From positions 1 to 64,000 of the forward strand of contig JBGTIH010000121.1 in the NCBI GenBank assembly GCA_041745765.1: a stretch of 64,000 nt of DNA, written 5' to 3'. The position numbers and the translations under genes were made by a program. Below the pieces are notes generated by a model. It saw only the letters and a program-made list of their open reading frames with translations. It made no database searches and was not told the DNA's origin. This document shows, one piece after another, positions 1 to 8,085 of the stretch; the stretch's first letter is position 1; each line of letters begins with the position of its first letter. This DNA comes from JAHCHG01 sp041745765. Lineage in GTDB: Bacteria > Acidobacteriota > Blastocatellia > Pyrinomonadales > Pyrinomonadaceae.

Positions 1-2
1 AC

Positions 3-527
3 ATTCGCGGATTTACCGCATTCTCCGAAAAAGAAAGCCCGGAAAAGGTCGTCGGACTTCTCAACCGCTATTTCAGCGTAATGTCCGAAATAATTTTTGC
101 ATACGGCGGAACGCTTGATAAATATATCGGCGACGGTTTAATGGCAATTTTCGGCGCACCCAACGCCACTCCCGAAGATGCCAAAAATGCCGTGAAAACA
201 GCGATTACGATGCAGAAAAGACTTTTAGCCTTGAATAAAGAGATGGAATCTGAAGGATTGAGTCGGGTTAATATCGGCATCGGACTTCATACGGGCGAAG
301 CGGTTATCGGTTATATTGGTTCTGAACAACGCTCGGAATATACGGCGATTGGCGATACGGTTAATATAGCTTCGCGGCTCGAATCTAATGCACAGGGCGG
401 ACAGATTTTGATAAGCGAAGCAACGGCGCAGGCAAGCGGAGATTTATTCACGCTGATTCCCCACGAACCTTTAAAGGTAAAAAATCGTCTGCAAGCCGTT
501 TCACTTTTTGAAGTAAGTTGGAATTGA
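3..527 (+). CDS. Class III adenylate/guanylate cyclase, C-terminal catalytic part (5' truncated by window edge)
   Basis: The frame is open from the first bases, so this is the 3' end of a longer gene. It encodes the class III nucleotide cyclase fold: IRGFTAFSE at the start holds one metal-binding strand, GGTLDKYIGDGLMAIFG the second metal site, and GDTVNIASRLES the adenine/transition-state segment. Such domains make cAMP or cGMP from the nucleoside triphosphate. In this group they usually sit behind CHASE2, GAF or FHA sensor domains, which lie outside the window. The first ATG in view (81) is internal to the domain and is not the true start. Substrate choice between ATP and GTP cannot be settled from this fragment. 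Confidence 0.9.
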   Translation: MRGFTAFSEKESPEKVVGLLNRYFSVMSEIIFAYGGTLDKYIGDGLMAIFGAPNATPEDAKNAVKTAITMQKRLLALNKEMESEGLSRVNIGIGLHTGEAVIGYIGSEQRSEYTAIGDTVNIASRLESNAQGGQILISEATAQASGDLFTLIPHEPLKVKNRLQAVSLFEVSWN

Positions 528-547
528 GCTAAAATTGGTTATTTTTA

Positions 548-592
548 ATAAATTGAATCACTTTTCATTCGATAAGTGAAATTTAATTTATT
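548..592 (+). terminator. Hairpin after the cyclase gene
   Basis: An A+T-rich imperfect inverted repeat (left arm 548-563, right arm 574-591, core TCACTT/AAGTGA) lies between the cyclase stop and mreB. It could end cyclase transcription. There is no clean T-run, so this is tentative. Confidence 0.35.
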
Positions 593-619
593 ATATTTGA
601 ATTGGGAAAACTAACCTTT

Positions 620-1693
620 ATGATGGGAATTTCATCTCTAAAAAAACTCGTAACCGATTCGATGGCGATTGATATGGGAACGTCAAGCACGATTATTGCC
701 GTCAAAGGACGTGATATTGTGCTGGATGAACCGTCGGTCATTGCCGTCAACGAACTGTCGGGCGATATTGTCGCTTACGGACAGGAAGCCTTTGATATGC
801 GCGGGCGCGAAGGACGGGATACAACCGTTTTAGCACCTTTGAGCGGCGGTGTCGTGGCGGATTTCGAGCGCACGAAAAAAATGCTCGCGCATTTTGTTAA
901 AAAAGCGAAAACCGGCGGTTCGCAAGTTTCCCTGCAAGCCGTGATGAGTATGATTTCCGACGTAACGCACGTCGAACAGCGTGCATTGCTCAATGCGGCG
1001 GAAGATGCTCATATCGGTAAGGTTTATATGATGGAAGAAGGTTTGGCGGCGGCATTCGGCGCAGGCGTAACGCCCCGCGACAAACGTGCTTCGGCGGTTG
1101 TAGACATCGGCGCAGGCTCGACGAATATCGCTATTATCGCCAAAGGAACGGTTGTTCATTCGCGTTCGGAACGCATCGGGAGCAATGAAATAAACATCGC
1201 TTTATCAAGTCATTTGCGTCGTCACCGCGGGTTGCAGGTCGGCGAGGAAACAACAGAATTTCTGAAAACCGATTTTGCCACAGCATATTTGCCGGAAAGT
1301 ATCGAAAAATCAACAATGGTGCGCGGACGTGATTTGCAGACGGGAAGTCCGGGCGCGGTGGAAGTTACCATCGGAGAAATTTATCCGGTCGTCGAAGGCG
1401 TTGTGCGGCGTGTCGCGCAAATCGTCGCCGACACTTTGACCGAACTCAGACCGGAGGTTGCCGCCGATATTTATGATCGCGGAATTATTTTAACCGGCGG
1501 CGGCTCCTTGCTTAACGGCATCGAACAATATCTCCGAAATTTCGTGCAGCTGCCGATTACGGTTTCCGAACAGCCGCGTTATGCAACCGTGCGCGGATTG
1601 CTCAATATGTTTGACGAACCCGAATTGCTCGAAAAGGTTTCGCGCAACGAATTTCATTTTTTGCAAAACGCGGAAATTCCATTTAAAGCGTAG
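620..1693 (+). CDS. mreB: Rod-shape determining protein MreB
   Basis: Actin-like ATPase that polymerises under the inner membrane and directs lateral peptidoglycan synthesis. The actin-fold motifs are visible: phosphate-1 loop AIDMGTSSTIIA near the N-terminus, phosphate-2 DIGAGSTNIAI in the middle, and the adenosine motif ILTGGGSLLNGI towards the end. About 357 residues, slightly longer than the usual 335-345. The frame also allows a TTG start at 602, but ATG at 620 (or 623) gives the expected N-terminus, so I place the start there. mreC, mreD and rodA do not follow. The stop codon directly abuts a heptad-repeat hairpin. Confidence 0.92.
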   Translation: MMGISSLKKLVTDSMAIDMGTSSTIIAVKGRDIVLDEPSVIAVNELSGDIVAYGQEAFDMRGREGRDTTVLAPLSGGVVADFERTKKMLAHFVKKAKTGGSQVSLQAVMSMISDVTHVEQRALLNAAEDAHIGKVYMMEEGLAAAFGAGVTPRDKRASAVVDIGAGSTNIAIIAKGTVVHSRSERIGSNEINIALSSHLRRHRGLQVGEETTEFLKTDFATAYLPESIEKSTMVRGRDLQTGSPGAVEVTIGEIYPVVEGVVRRVAQIVADTLTELRPEVAADIYDRGIILTGGGSLLNGIEQYLRNFVQLPITVSEQPRYATVRGLLNMFDEPELLEKVSRNEFHFLQNAEIPFKA

Positions 1694-1764
1694 AAAAGCG
1701 AAAAGTAAAAAGTGAAAAGCGAAAAGTTCGGATAATTTCTAGCTTTTCGCTTTTCACTTTTCTT
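1693..1764. repeat. Heptad array pair (unit GAAAAGC/GAAAAGT) forming a hairpin
   Basis: The left arm (1693-1728) has about five 7-nt units of the GAAAAGY type. The right arm (1741-1764) carries their reverse complement. It starts at the mreB stop codon and fills the spacer to the M50 protease gene. It may act as a terminator (T-rich tail), but the design matches many other spacers in this window. Confidence 0.8.
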
Positions 1765-1787
1765 GTTTTGCTTATAAAATTTCGTAG

Positions 1788-2894
1788 ATGCGTGTTTTTG
1801 AATTTTTCAAACGGCAATTTCTCCTCGCGCACGTTTCGGGTATTCCGGTGCGGATTGATTACCGTTGGTTTTTCGTACTGGCGTTAATGTCGTGGGTAAC
1901 GGCAGTCAGCATTAATCCGTTGATCGGCAATATCTTCACGAGTTTTATTTTCGGATTGGTAACTACTCTCGTTTTTTTCGTTTCAATTTTCCTGCACGAA
2001 CTCGCGCACGCTTTTGCCGCCCGAATGGAGAATGTCGAAGTTGTTGAAATCGTTCTCCATCCGTTCGGCGGTTTGGCGAGATTCAGACGCGAACCCGACA
2101 CGCCGCGTGCCGAATTTCGCATTGCCATTGCCGGTCCTGTGGCGAGTTTCCTGTTGGCACTCCTTTTTCTCGGACTAATGACGTTTTTTACCTTTATCGG
2201 TACAAATCTTCTCACCCCGCTGTTTTTTGTGCTTGCTGTGGGAAATTTTCTTTTAGCGGTTTTCAATCTTTTTCCGGGTTATCCGCTCGACGGCGGCAGA
2301 GTTTTGCGGGCATATCTGCGGCGCGGCGGCACGGATGTCAACGAAGCGACGATTTTAACCGGACGAATCGGACAAATTATCGGCGGAGTGATGATAATTT
2401 TCGGTATCGTTATCGCCTTAGCATACAATGATTTTTTTACCGGATTTTGGACGATTTTAATCGGACTTTTTCTTTATGACGCGGCAAAGACAATTATCCG
2501 GCAGACGAATGATTTGGAGCGGCTGATTGTCGAAGATACGATGCAGCTGCCGGTTTCCGTCGCGCCTGAAACCGATGTTTTGTCTTTTGTTGATCACATT
2601 TTGCCGTTTCACCGGCAGACGGTTTTTCCGGTGGCGAAAGATCGGCAGCTTTACGGAATTCTAATTTTGGAAGATTTGAAGAAGCTGGAGCGAAAAGATT
2701 GGCACACGACAAAAATCTTAGATGTAATGCGCCCGATTACAACCGATTATTTTGTCGAAACGACAACGCTTTTATCCGAAGCACGGCAGTTGATGCGCGT
2801 CAACGGCATCGGTGCGCTCGGCGTGATTGACGCGAAAGGAAACTTGGTCGGCTTTATGCAGAGCAGGAAAAATAAGCATAGAAATAAAATATGA
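1788..2894 (+). CDS. Site-2-protease-type zinc metalloprotease (M50) with C-terminal CBS domains
   Basis: Polytopic membrane protease of the S2P/rseP-SpoIVFB superfamily, CBS-containing class. The zinc motif HELAH is at residues 70-74 inside a membrane helix, and the second metal motif NLFPGYPLDGGR is near 160-171. Four to six hydrophobic segments occupy residues 25-225. Residues about 240-368 form a CBS pair, which in this class senses adenine nucleotides. These enzymes cleave transmembrane substrates such as anti-sigma factors; the substrate here is unknown. The C-terminal tail (SRKNKHRNKI) is basic and the gene stops 24 nt before a MITE-like insertion, so the original 3' end may have been altered. 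Confidence 0.88.
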   Translation: MRVFEFFKRQFLLAHVSGIPVRIDYRWFFVLALMSWVTAVSINPLIGNIFTSFIFGLVTTLVFFVSIFLHELAHAFAARMENVEVVEIVLHPFGGLARFRREPDTPRAEFRIAIAGPVASFLLALLFLGLMTFFTFIGTNLLTPLFFVLAVGNFLLAVFNLFPGYPLDGGRVLRAYLRRGGTDVNEATILTGRIGQIIGGVMIIFGIVIALAYNDFFTGFWTILIGLFLYDAAKTIIRQTNDLERLIVEDTMQLPVSVAPETDVLSFVDHILPFHRQTVFPVAKDRQLYGILILEDLKKLERKDWHTTKILDVMRPITTDYFVETTTLLSEARQLMRVNGIGALGVIDAKGNLVGFMQSRKNKHRNKI

Positions 2895-2917
2895 ATTGCG
2901 GAAAGTGAAACTATATT

Positions 2918-3136
2918 CAGTAGATCCAAATTTCAGATTTTTATCGAGAAATACTGCTGAAATAATTGATAATTGATATTTGATATTTGATAAATTCGAT
3001 TATCCGCAAACCAAATTCTCCATTATCAATTATCAAATATCAATTATTTCAGAGGTTTTATCCAAAAAGCAGCAAAACCTTCAAATAACTTTAAGCTGTT
3101 ATCAGCAAAGGCTTTTTTACAAATTTGGATCTACTG
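2918..3136. mobile_element. MITE-like element, 219 bp, 16-bp perfect terminal inverted repeats
   Basis: Perfect terminal inverted repeats CAGTAGATCCAAATTT lie at 2918-2933 and 3121-3136. They are flanked by a 5-bp direct repeat ATATT (2913-2917 and 3137-3141), as expected for a target-site duplication. No transposase is encoded. The interior holds a heptad-type inverted array (2957-3052). The element sits between the M50 protease gene and a decayed transporter gene. Confidence 0.8.
2957..3052. repeat. Heptad array pair (unit TTGATAT/TTGATAA) inside the MITE-like element
   Basis: Left arm 2957-2993 and right arm 3023-3052 are reverse complements with units permuted, ending in the shared string CTGAAATAATT. 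The pair lies inside the 219-bp insertion, so it either travelled with it or arose after insertion. Confidence 0.75.
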
Positions 3137-3189
3137 ATATTAAATGATTAACTCAGAATCGTCTGCGATAGCGGGCATTTGAATATCGC

Positions 3190-3545
3190 GTTTCGAGCAT
3201 TTAGCAAATTGTTCAAATACCGTCTTCAACCATCCGCTGCCGCAGATTGCTCTGACTTAGATAGCGGTCTTTCCGGTCGTTTATCGCCGCTATTTTTATT
3301 TTCAGAGCGGGTGCAACTTACGCTATTTACGGAGGCATCGAAAAAATCAGGCATTCGCACGAAATTGAAAATCCGGCTTGGGCATATTGGATTTCGGGAT
3401 AATATAAAGTAGTTTATCTGACGGGAAATTGTCGGTTACATCAGTAAAATCGAGAATGGTATTAAGAAAGTCAAGCCGAAAGTTGATATGATATTCTTAG
3501 AAACGTCGAGCCTCAGCGAAAGCGCGGTCAAGCGGATTAAAGAAA
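3190..3545 (+). pseudogene. Decayed cation diffusion facilitator (CDF) transporter gene
   Basis: Two stretches on the plus strand resemble one CDF subfamily but lie in different frames. At 3262-3402, frame starting 3301, the translation includes IAAIFIFRAGATYAIYGG and GGIEKIRHSHEIENPAW before a stop, matching the third and fourth membrane segments of these efflux proteins. At 3422-3545, another frame encodes IVGYISKIENGIKKVKPKVD and an acidic tail like the cytoplasmic C-terminal domain. The middle of the protein is missing and the 5' end lies beside the MITE-like insertion. A 77-residue frame at 3179-3412 in this region is only a by-product of the decay. The intact CDF gene at 58364 belongs to a different subfamily. 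Confidence 0.65.
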
Positions 3546-3605
3546 ATTTAAGATTTAAGATGCAAGATTTAAAATTGTATGAAAAATCTTAAATCTTAAA
3601 TTTAA
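3543..3605. repeat. Heptad array pair (unit TTAAGAT)
   Basis: Left arm 3543-3577 (TTAAGAT, GCAAGAT and TTAAAAT variants) and right arm 3581-3605 are reverse complements with a very short loop. The array ends three bases before the cdaA start codon, so it occupies the place where a ribosome-binding site would be. Confidence 0.75.
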
Positions 3606-3608
3606 AAA

Positions 3609-4448
3609 ATGCAGTTTAACGATTACATTCCGACCATAAATACCTTGCGAAATGTCATAGACATCACGCTGGTTTTTATTCTCGTTTATGTCGTCCTGAA
3701 ACTGCTTCGCGGAACACGGGCTGTGCCGACGGTGGTTGGAATGGTGATTTTGGCATTGCTTTACTGGTTTGCGGTTGCACAGGAACTTGCCACGCTCGAA
3801 TTCGTTTTGCGTTCCGCCGTGCTTTATATCGGTGTGGCGATTATCGTTCTTTTTCAATCGGAAATCCGGCAGGCGTTGATTTATTTCGGCAATCGTCTGC
3901 GTTTTCCGATTCTGCATCGTCAAACCGGCGGACTCGGCAAAACGATTTATGATGAAATCGTTCTGGCGGCAACAACTCTTTCGACGGAAAAAACCGGCGC
4001 GTTGATCGTCATTCAGCGCAATGTCGGTCTGCGAAATTTTATTGACGCGGGCGTACATCTCGATGCCAAAATCAGTTACGATTTGCTTGTAACAATTTTT
4101 AATCCGTCAACGCCGCTGCACGACGGCGCGGTAGTTATTCACAATGAACGACTTGCCGCCGCTTCGGTTTTTTTGCCGTTGACAAAAAATCCGGGCATTT
4201 CGCGCGAACTCGGAACGCGCCACCGTGCTGCCATCGGAATAACCGAAGGAACGGATGCCGTATCGGTTATTGTTTCGGAAGAAACAGGTTTAATTTCTTT
4301 TGTTGAAAACGGAACTTTACTGCGAAATTTGGATACGACCACGCTCCGGTCTTTACTGCTCGAAGCAATGGGAATGCCTGTCATCGAAACAAAACGCGAA
4401 CCGACAAAGACGATGAAGGAATCCGAAACGGAGATAACTGTTGGATGA
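3609..4448 (+). CDS. cdaA: Diadenylate cyclase CdaA
   Basis: Makes cyclic di-AMP from two ATP at the membrane. Three hydrophobic helices occupy residues about 15-80, followed by a DisA_N catalytic domain with the signature DGA at 172-174 (PLHDGAVVI) and RHR at 204-206 (GTRHRAAIGI). Length 279, typical of CdaA. The next gene encodes CdaR, as in many bacteria, supporting the call. The region just upstream of the ATG is the end of a heptad hairpin and shows no clear Shine-Dalgarno, so translation may be weak or start may depend on RNA folding (inference). Confidence 0.95.
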   Translation: MQFNDYIPTINTLRNVIDITLVFILVYVVLKLLRGTRAVPTVVGMVILALLYWFAVAQELATLEFVLRSAVLYIGVAIIVLFQSEIRQALIYFGNRLRFPILHRQTGGLGKTIYDEIVLAATTLSTEKTGALIVIQRNVGLRNFIDAGVHLDAKISYDLLVTIFNPSTPLHDGAVVIHNERLAAASVFLPLTKNPGISRELGTRHRAAIGITEGTDAVSVIVSEETGLISFVENGTLLRNLDTTTLRSLLLEAMGMPVIETKREPTKTMKESETEITVG

Positions 4449-4552
4449 TGTCAGATGTCAGATGCCGGATGTCAGATTATGAAATCCGATATTTAACTTA
4501 TATAATTCCACTATTTCAGATTCAAAAACTAACATCCGGCATCTGAGATTTA
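4446..4552. repeat. Heptad array pair (unit CAGATGT/CGGATGT) between cdaA and cdaR
   Basis: Left arm 4446-4478 and right arm 4529-4552 (reverse complement AACATCCGGCATCTGA). The left arm begins at the cdaA stop codon and the right arm ends just before the cdaR ATG (4557). Confidence 0.75.
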
Positions 4553-4555
4553 ATA

Positions 4556-5488
4556 ATGCTTTCACAAACCGAAAAATTTACACCAAAAGAAGAGCGGAAA
4601 TTTTCATTTCGTCGTTTGTTTCAGCGTGTTTTTTTAGATGATTGGCTTATCAAAGCCGTTGCGGTAATTATTACATTTGCGTTGTGGCTCGGCGTAACCG
4701 GACTTCGTGATGCGACGACGGCGCGTTTGAAAAACATCGCGCTTAATCTGCGTGTTTCCAATAATATCGAAGTTACAAATTCGCCGGTTGAAGAGGTTGA
4801 TCTTGTCGTAACCGGCGATAAACGAAAAATTGACCAGATAAACCCGCGGGATTTGGTTGCATCGCTGGATTTAACGGAAGTTCTGGCGGGCGATAGAACG
4901 GTTCAGATCACGCCGGAAAATGTCATTGTCGAACTGCCGAACGGCGTAAAGCTCGAAAAAGTTCAGCCGAATAAAATCGCCGTCAAACTCGAAACCGTGC
5001 TGGAGCGTGAAATTCCCGTCAGAGCGGAAACCGAAGGCAATGTCGCCGAAGGTTTCGAGATTTACGGAACGGCGGTTTTACCCGACAATGTCAGTGTGCG
5101 CGGACCTGAAAGTTACATTAACTCGCTTGATTTTGTTTCAACCGAAAAGATAAATATTACAAATCGCAAAGAAGATTTTACCGCGCAGCAAGTCGGTTTG
5201 AATGTTGTCAATCCGAAGGTAACATTGATTGACACGGTGGTTGACGTAGTTTTCAAAATCGGTGAAAAACGCATTGAAAGACTTTTTATCGTTCCTGCTC
5301 AAACCGAACCGCAAAAACGGACGGCAACCGTTATTTTATACGGCGCACACACGATTTTGGACGCGCTGAGAACGGAAGACCTGCAAGTTGAAATTTTTAA
5401 AACCGAGTCGGGCGAAAACTCTTTTCGTTTGGATTTGCCTTCCTATATTCAAGGAAAAGTCGAAATTAGAAAGTTTAAGATTAATTAA
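4556..5488 (+). CDS. cdaR: CdaR/YbbR-domain regulator of CdaA
   Basis: Membrane-anchored extracytoplasmic protein with one transmembrane helix at about residues 33-50 (LIKAVAVIITFALWLGVTG) followed by repeated YbbR domains of about 80 residues each, with characteristic segments such as PNKIAVKLE. In Firmicutes CdaR binds and modulates CdaA. The pairing with cdaA directly upstream predicts the same role here. Length 310. The first codons lie at the edge of a heptad hairpin. Confidence 0.88.
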   Translation: MLSQTEKFTPKEERKFSFRRLFQRVFLDDWLIKAVAVIITFALWLGVTGLRDATTARLKNIALNLRVSNNIEVTNSPVEEVDLVVTGDKRKIDQINPRDLVASLDLTEVLAGDRTVQITPENVIVELPNGVKLEKVQPNKIAVKLETVLEREIPVRAETEGNVAEGFEIYGTAVLPDNVSVRGPESYINSLDFVSTEKINITNRKEDFTAQQVGLNVVNPKVTLIDTVVDVVFKIGEKRIERLFIVPAQTEPQKRTATVILYGAHTILDALRTEDLQVEIFKTESGENSFRLDLPSYIQGKVEIRKFKIN

Positions 5489-5503
5489 ATAAGGATTAAC
5501 TAT

Positions 5504-8017
5504 ATGATTCGTTTATTTTACGCGCTTCTCGCGTTTATATTTATTCCGCTTTTTGTTGCCGCGCAGGATAAAAAATCCGACGCGCCGATGAAGAAAAAGA
5601 TTTCCGACGTAACGGAAAAAATGCAGAAGATTGACGGTTTTGTGCCTCTTTATCTGAACGCGGACGACGGAAAAATATATCTCGAAATTTCGCGTTTTAA
5701 TAAAGAATTTTTGTATCAGATTTCATTGCCGACCGGAGTTGGTTCAAACCCGATCGGACTTGACCGCGGGCAATTGGGCAATACGAAAGTTGTTTATTTT
5801 GAACGCGCCGGCAACAAAATTCTGCTCGTTCAGCCGAATTACGATTATCGCGCTTTGGGCAATAACGCCGCGGAAAAGCGTTCGGTTGAAGAATCGTTTG
5901 CCAAGTCGGTGATTTGGGGTTTTAAGGTTGAAGCGGCGGAAGGCGATAAAATTTTAGTTGACGCGACGAATTTTTTAATCCGCGACGCACACGGCGTTGC
6001 CGAGCGTTTAAATCGCGCCAAGCAAGGCACTTTCAGCTTTGATGAAAGCCGCAGTGCGCTTTATTTGCCGCACACAAAAGGATTTCCGAAAAATACCGAA
6101 GTCGAAGCGACGATTACGCTCACATCAAAAACGGAAACCGGACGATTGATAAACCAAACTACACCGTCCGGCGACGCTGTTACAGTTCGAGAACGGCAGT
6201 CTTTTGTTGAATTACCGGATAATAATTATCGTCCGCGGGAGTTTGATCCGCGTGTCGGTGCAATTCCCATCAGCTTTTACGATTATGCGACAAATATTAA
6301 CGAAAACCTCGAAAAGCGTTGGATAATCCGGCATCGCCTCGATAAAAAAGACCCGAATGCGGCAACGAGCGAAGCCGTCAAACCGATTATTTATTATGTT
6401 GACAACGGTGCGCCGAAAGCGATTCAAGACGCATTAATCGAAGGCGCGGCGTGGTGGAATCAAGCGTATGAAGCCGCCGGTTTTCGTAATGCTTTTCAAG
6501 TTAAAATTTTGCCGCCGGATGCCGACGCAATGGACGTTCGCTACAACGTCATCAATTGGGTGCATCGTTCAACGCGCGGTTGGGCTTACGGTTCGAGCGT
6601 TACCGATCCGCGCACGGGCGAGATTATTAAAGGTGTCGTAACGCTCGATTCGCAACGGGCGCGGCAGGATTTTTTGATCGGTTCGGGACTTATTCCGCAG
6701 CACGCTGCCGCTTCGGAAGCGATGTGCGATTTTGCCGCGATGCCGGACATTGATTATTTGCTTTCTCAAACGTCGAATGCCGACGCGAAAGAAATGGCTC
6801 TGGCACGAATCCGCCAGCTTTCCGCGCACGAAGTCGGACATACGCTGGGCATCGCGCATAATTTTGCCGCCAGCACTTACGGACGCGCTTCGGTGATGGA
6901 TTATCCCGCGCCGTTTGTTGAAATAAAGAGCGGAAAACTCGATTTTTCAAACGCTTACGCCGTCGGCATCGGCGAATACGACAAAATTGCGACGCGTTTT
7001 GCTTACACTCCGTTTTCCGAAAACGTTAATGAAAAAGCCGAACTCGAAAAAATTATCCGCGAAAGCGTTGCCAAAGGAATGCTTTTTATTTCCGATGCCG
7101 ACACGCGCCCGGCAGGCGCGGCGCATCCGCTGGCGAATCTCTGGGACAACGGGAGCGATCCGGTCGCCGAACTGCGCCGGACGATGCAGGTTCGCCGCAT
7201 CGGTCTGAATAATTTCGGCTTGCAAAACATTCCGGCGGGAACGCCGCTTTCCGAACTCGAACTCCAGTTTTTGCCGCTCTACTTGCATCACCGCTACCAA
7301 TTGACGGCGGTGGTTAAATCTCTCGGCGGCGTTTATTACAGTTACGCTGTAAAAACGGAAAACGGCGTAAATCCCGCAAATATTGCCGAAATCGTTCCCG
7401 CGCAAAAACAGAGAGAAGCTCTCAAAGCCGTTTTGGAAACGATCAAAGCGGAAGAATTAGCCGTTTCCGAAAACATCTTAAAAATAATCCCGCCGCCGGC
7501 TTACGGTTACGGTTCGCAGCGCGCCGAACCTTTTCCGAAACGCACGAATCCGATTTTCGATCCGCTCGGCGCGGCGGAAATCGCGGCTGATCTGGCGATT
7601 CAATCTCTGTTGGAGCCGAATCGCGCCGCCCGCCTGATAACTTTTCACGCTCGCGATAAAAACAATCCGCATTTTCGGGAAGTTGCCGACGCGCTGATCA
7701 GTGCGACTTGGAAAATTCCCGCTTCAAACGATAATTATTATGCCGAAATCGAACGCACCGTGCAGATTTCAGCGGTTAGAAATCTGATGAGTCTGGCAGA
7801 AAATGCCAACGCGCAAACGCAAGTCCGCGCCGTGGCAAGCGATGTTTTAAGACAGCTTTCGGCAAGGCTGAAAAACGTCGTCGCCAAAAACAAAACGGAC
7901 GAAGCACATTATCGAATGGTAATCGAAGACATCGAAAGATTTTTGTCGCGCCCAGATGCGCCGCGCAAACAAACCGAACCGCTGCCGACACCGCCGGGCG
8001 ACCCAATCGGAAATTAA
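5504..8017 (+). CDS. Secreted zinc-dependent metalloprotease, DUF5117/DUF4953 type
   Basis: 837 residues with an N-terminal signal peptide (about residues 1-20, ending FVAAQ). The zinc-binding metzincin motif is HEVGHTLGIAH starting at 442, followed by a downstream Met-turn (SVMDYPAP). The architecture is an N-terminal DUF5117-like region, a DUF5118-like middle and the M10/M12-like protease core with a long C-terminal domain. Secreted or periplasmic protein degradation is expected. An AAGGA ribosome-binding site precedes the ATG. It lies 15 nt after cdaR and may be co-transcribed with it. The gene ends at a strong bidirectional hairpin. Confidence 0.9.
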   Translation: MIRLFYALLAFIFIPLFVAAQDKKSDAPMKKKISDVTEKMQKIDGFVPLYLNADDGKIYLEISRFNKEFLYQISLPTGVGSNPIGLDRGQLGNTKVVYFERAGNKILLVQPNYDYRALGNNAAEKRSVEESFAKSVIWGFKVEAAEGDKILVDATNFLIRDAHGVAERLNRAKQGTFSFDESRSALYLPHTKGFPKNTEVEATITLTSKTETGRLINQTTPSGDAVTVRERQSFVELPDNNYRPREFDPRVGAIPISFYDYATNINENLEKRWIIRHRLDKKDPNAATSEAVKPIIYYVDNGAPKAIQDALIEGAAWWNQAYEAAGFRNAFQVKILPPDADAMDVRYNVINWVHRSTRGWAYGSSVTDPRTGEIIKGVVTLDSQRARQDFLIGSGLIPQHAAASEAMCDFAAMPDIDYLLSQTSNADAKEMALARIRQLSAHEVGHTLGIAHNFAASTYGRASVMDYPAPFVEIKSGKLDFSNAYAVGIGEYDKIATRFAYTPFSENVNEKAELEKIIRESVAKGMLFISDADTRPAGAAHPLANLWDNGSDPVAELRRTMQVRRIGLNNFGLQNIPAGTPLSELELQFLPLYLHHRYQLTAVVKSLGGVYYSYAVKTENGVNPANIAEIVPAQKQREALKAVLETIKAEELAVSENILKIIPPPAYGYGSQRAEPFPKRTNPIFDPLGAAEIAADLAIQSLLEPNRAARLITFHARDKNNPHFREVADALISATWKIPASNDNYYAEIERTVQISAVRNLMSLAENANAQTQVRAVASDVLRQLSARLKNVVAKNKTDEAHYRMVIEDIERFLSRPDAPRKQTEPLPTPPGDPIGN

Positions 8018-8024
8018 AAGGCAG

Positions 8025-8079
8025 AAACCCGACAGTTATAGTTGATATGGCGAATGCGCCTTTCATAACTGTCGGGTTT
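8025..8079. terminator. Bidirectional terminator between convergent genes
   Basis: A 15-bp perfect stem (AAACCCGACAGTTAT at 8025-8039 with its complement at 8065-8079), followed by a T-run on the plus strand and preceded by an A-run that serves the minus strand. It separates the converging metalloprotease and TolC genes. Confidence 0.85.
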
Positions 8080-8085
8080 TTGTTT

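Noticed and set aside
3179..3412. 77-codon plus-strand frame
   Set aside because: It overlaps the CDF relic in a different frame, has no recognisable domain and no ribosome-binding site.
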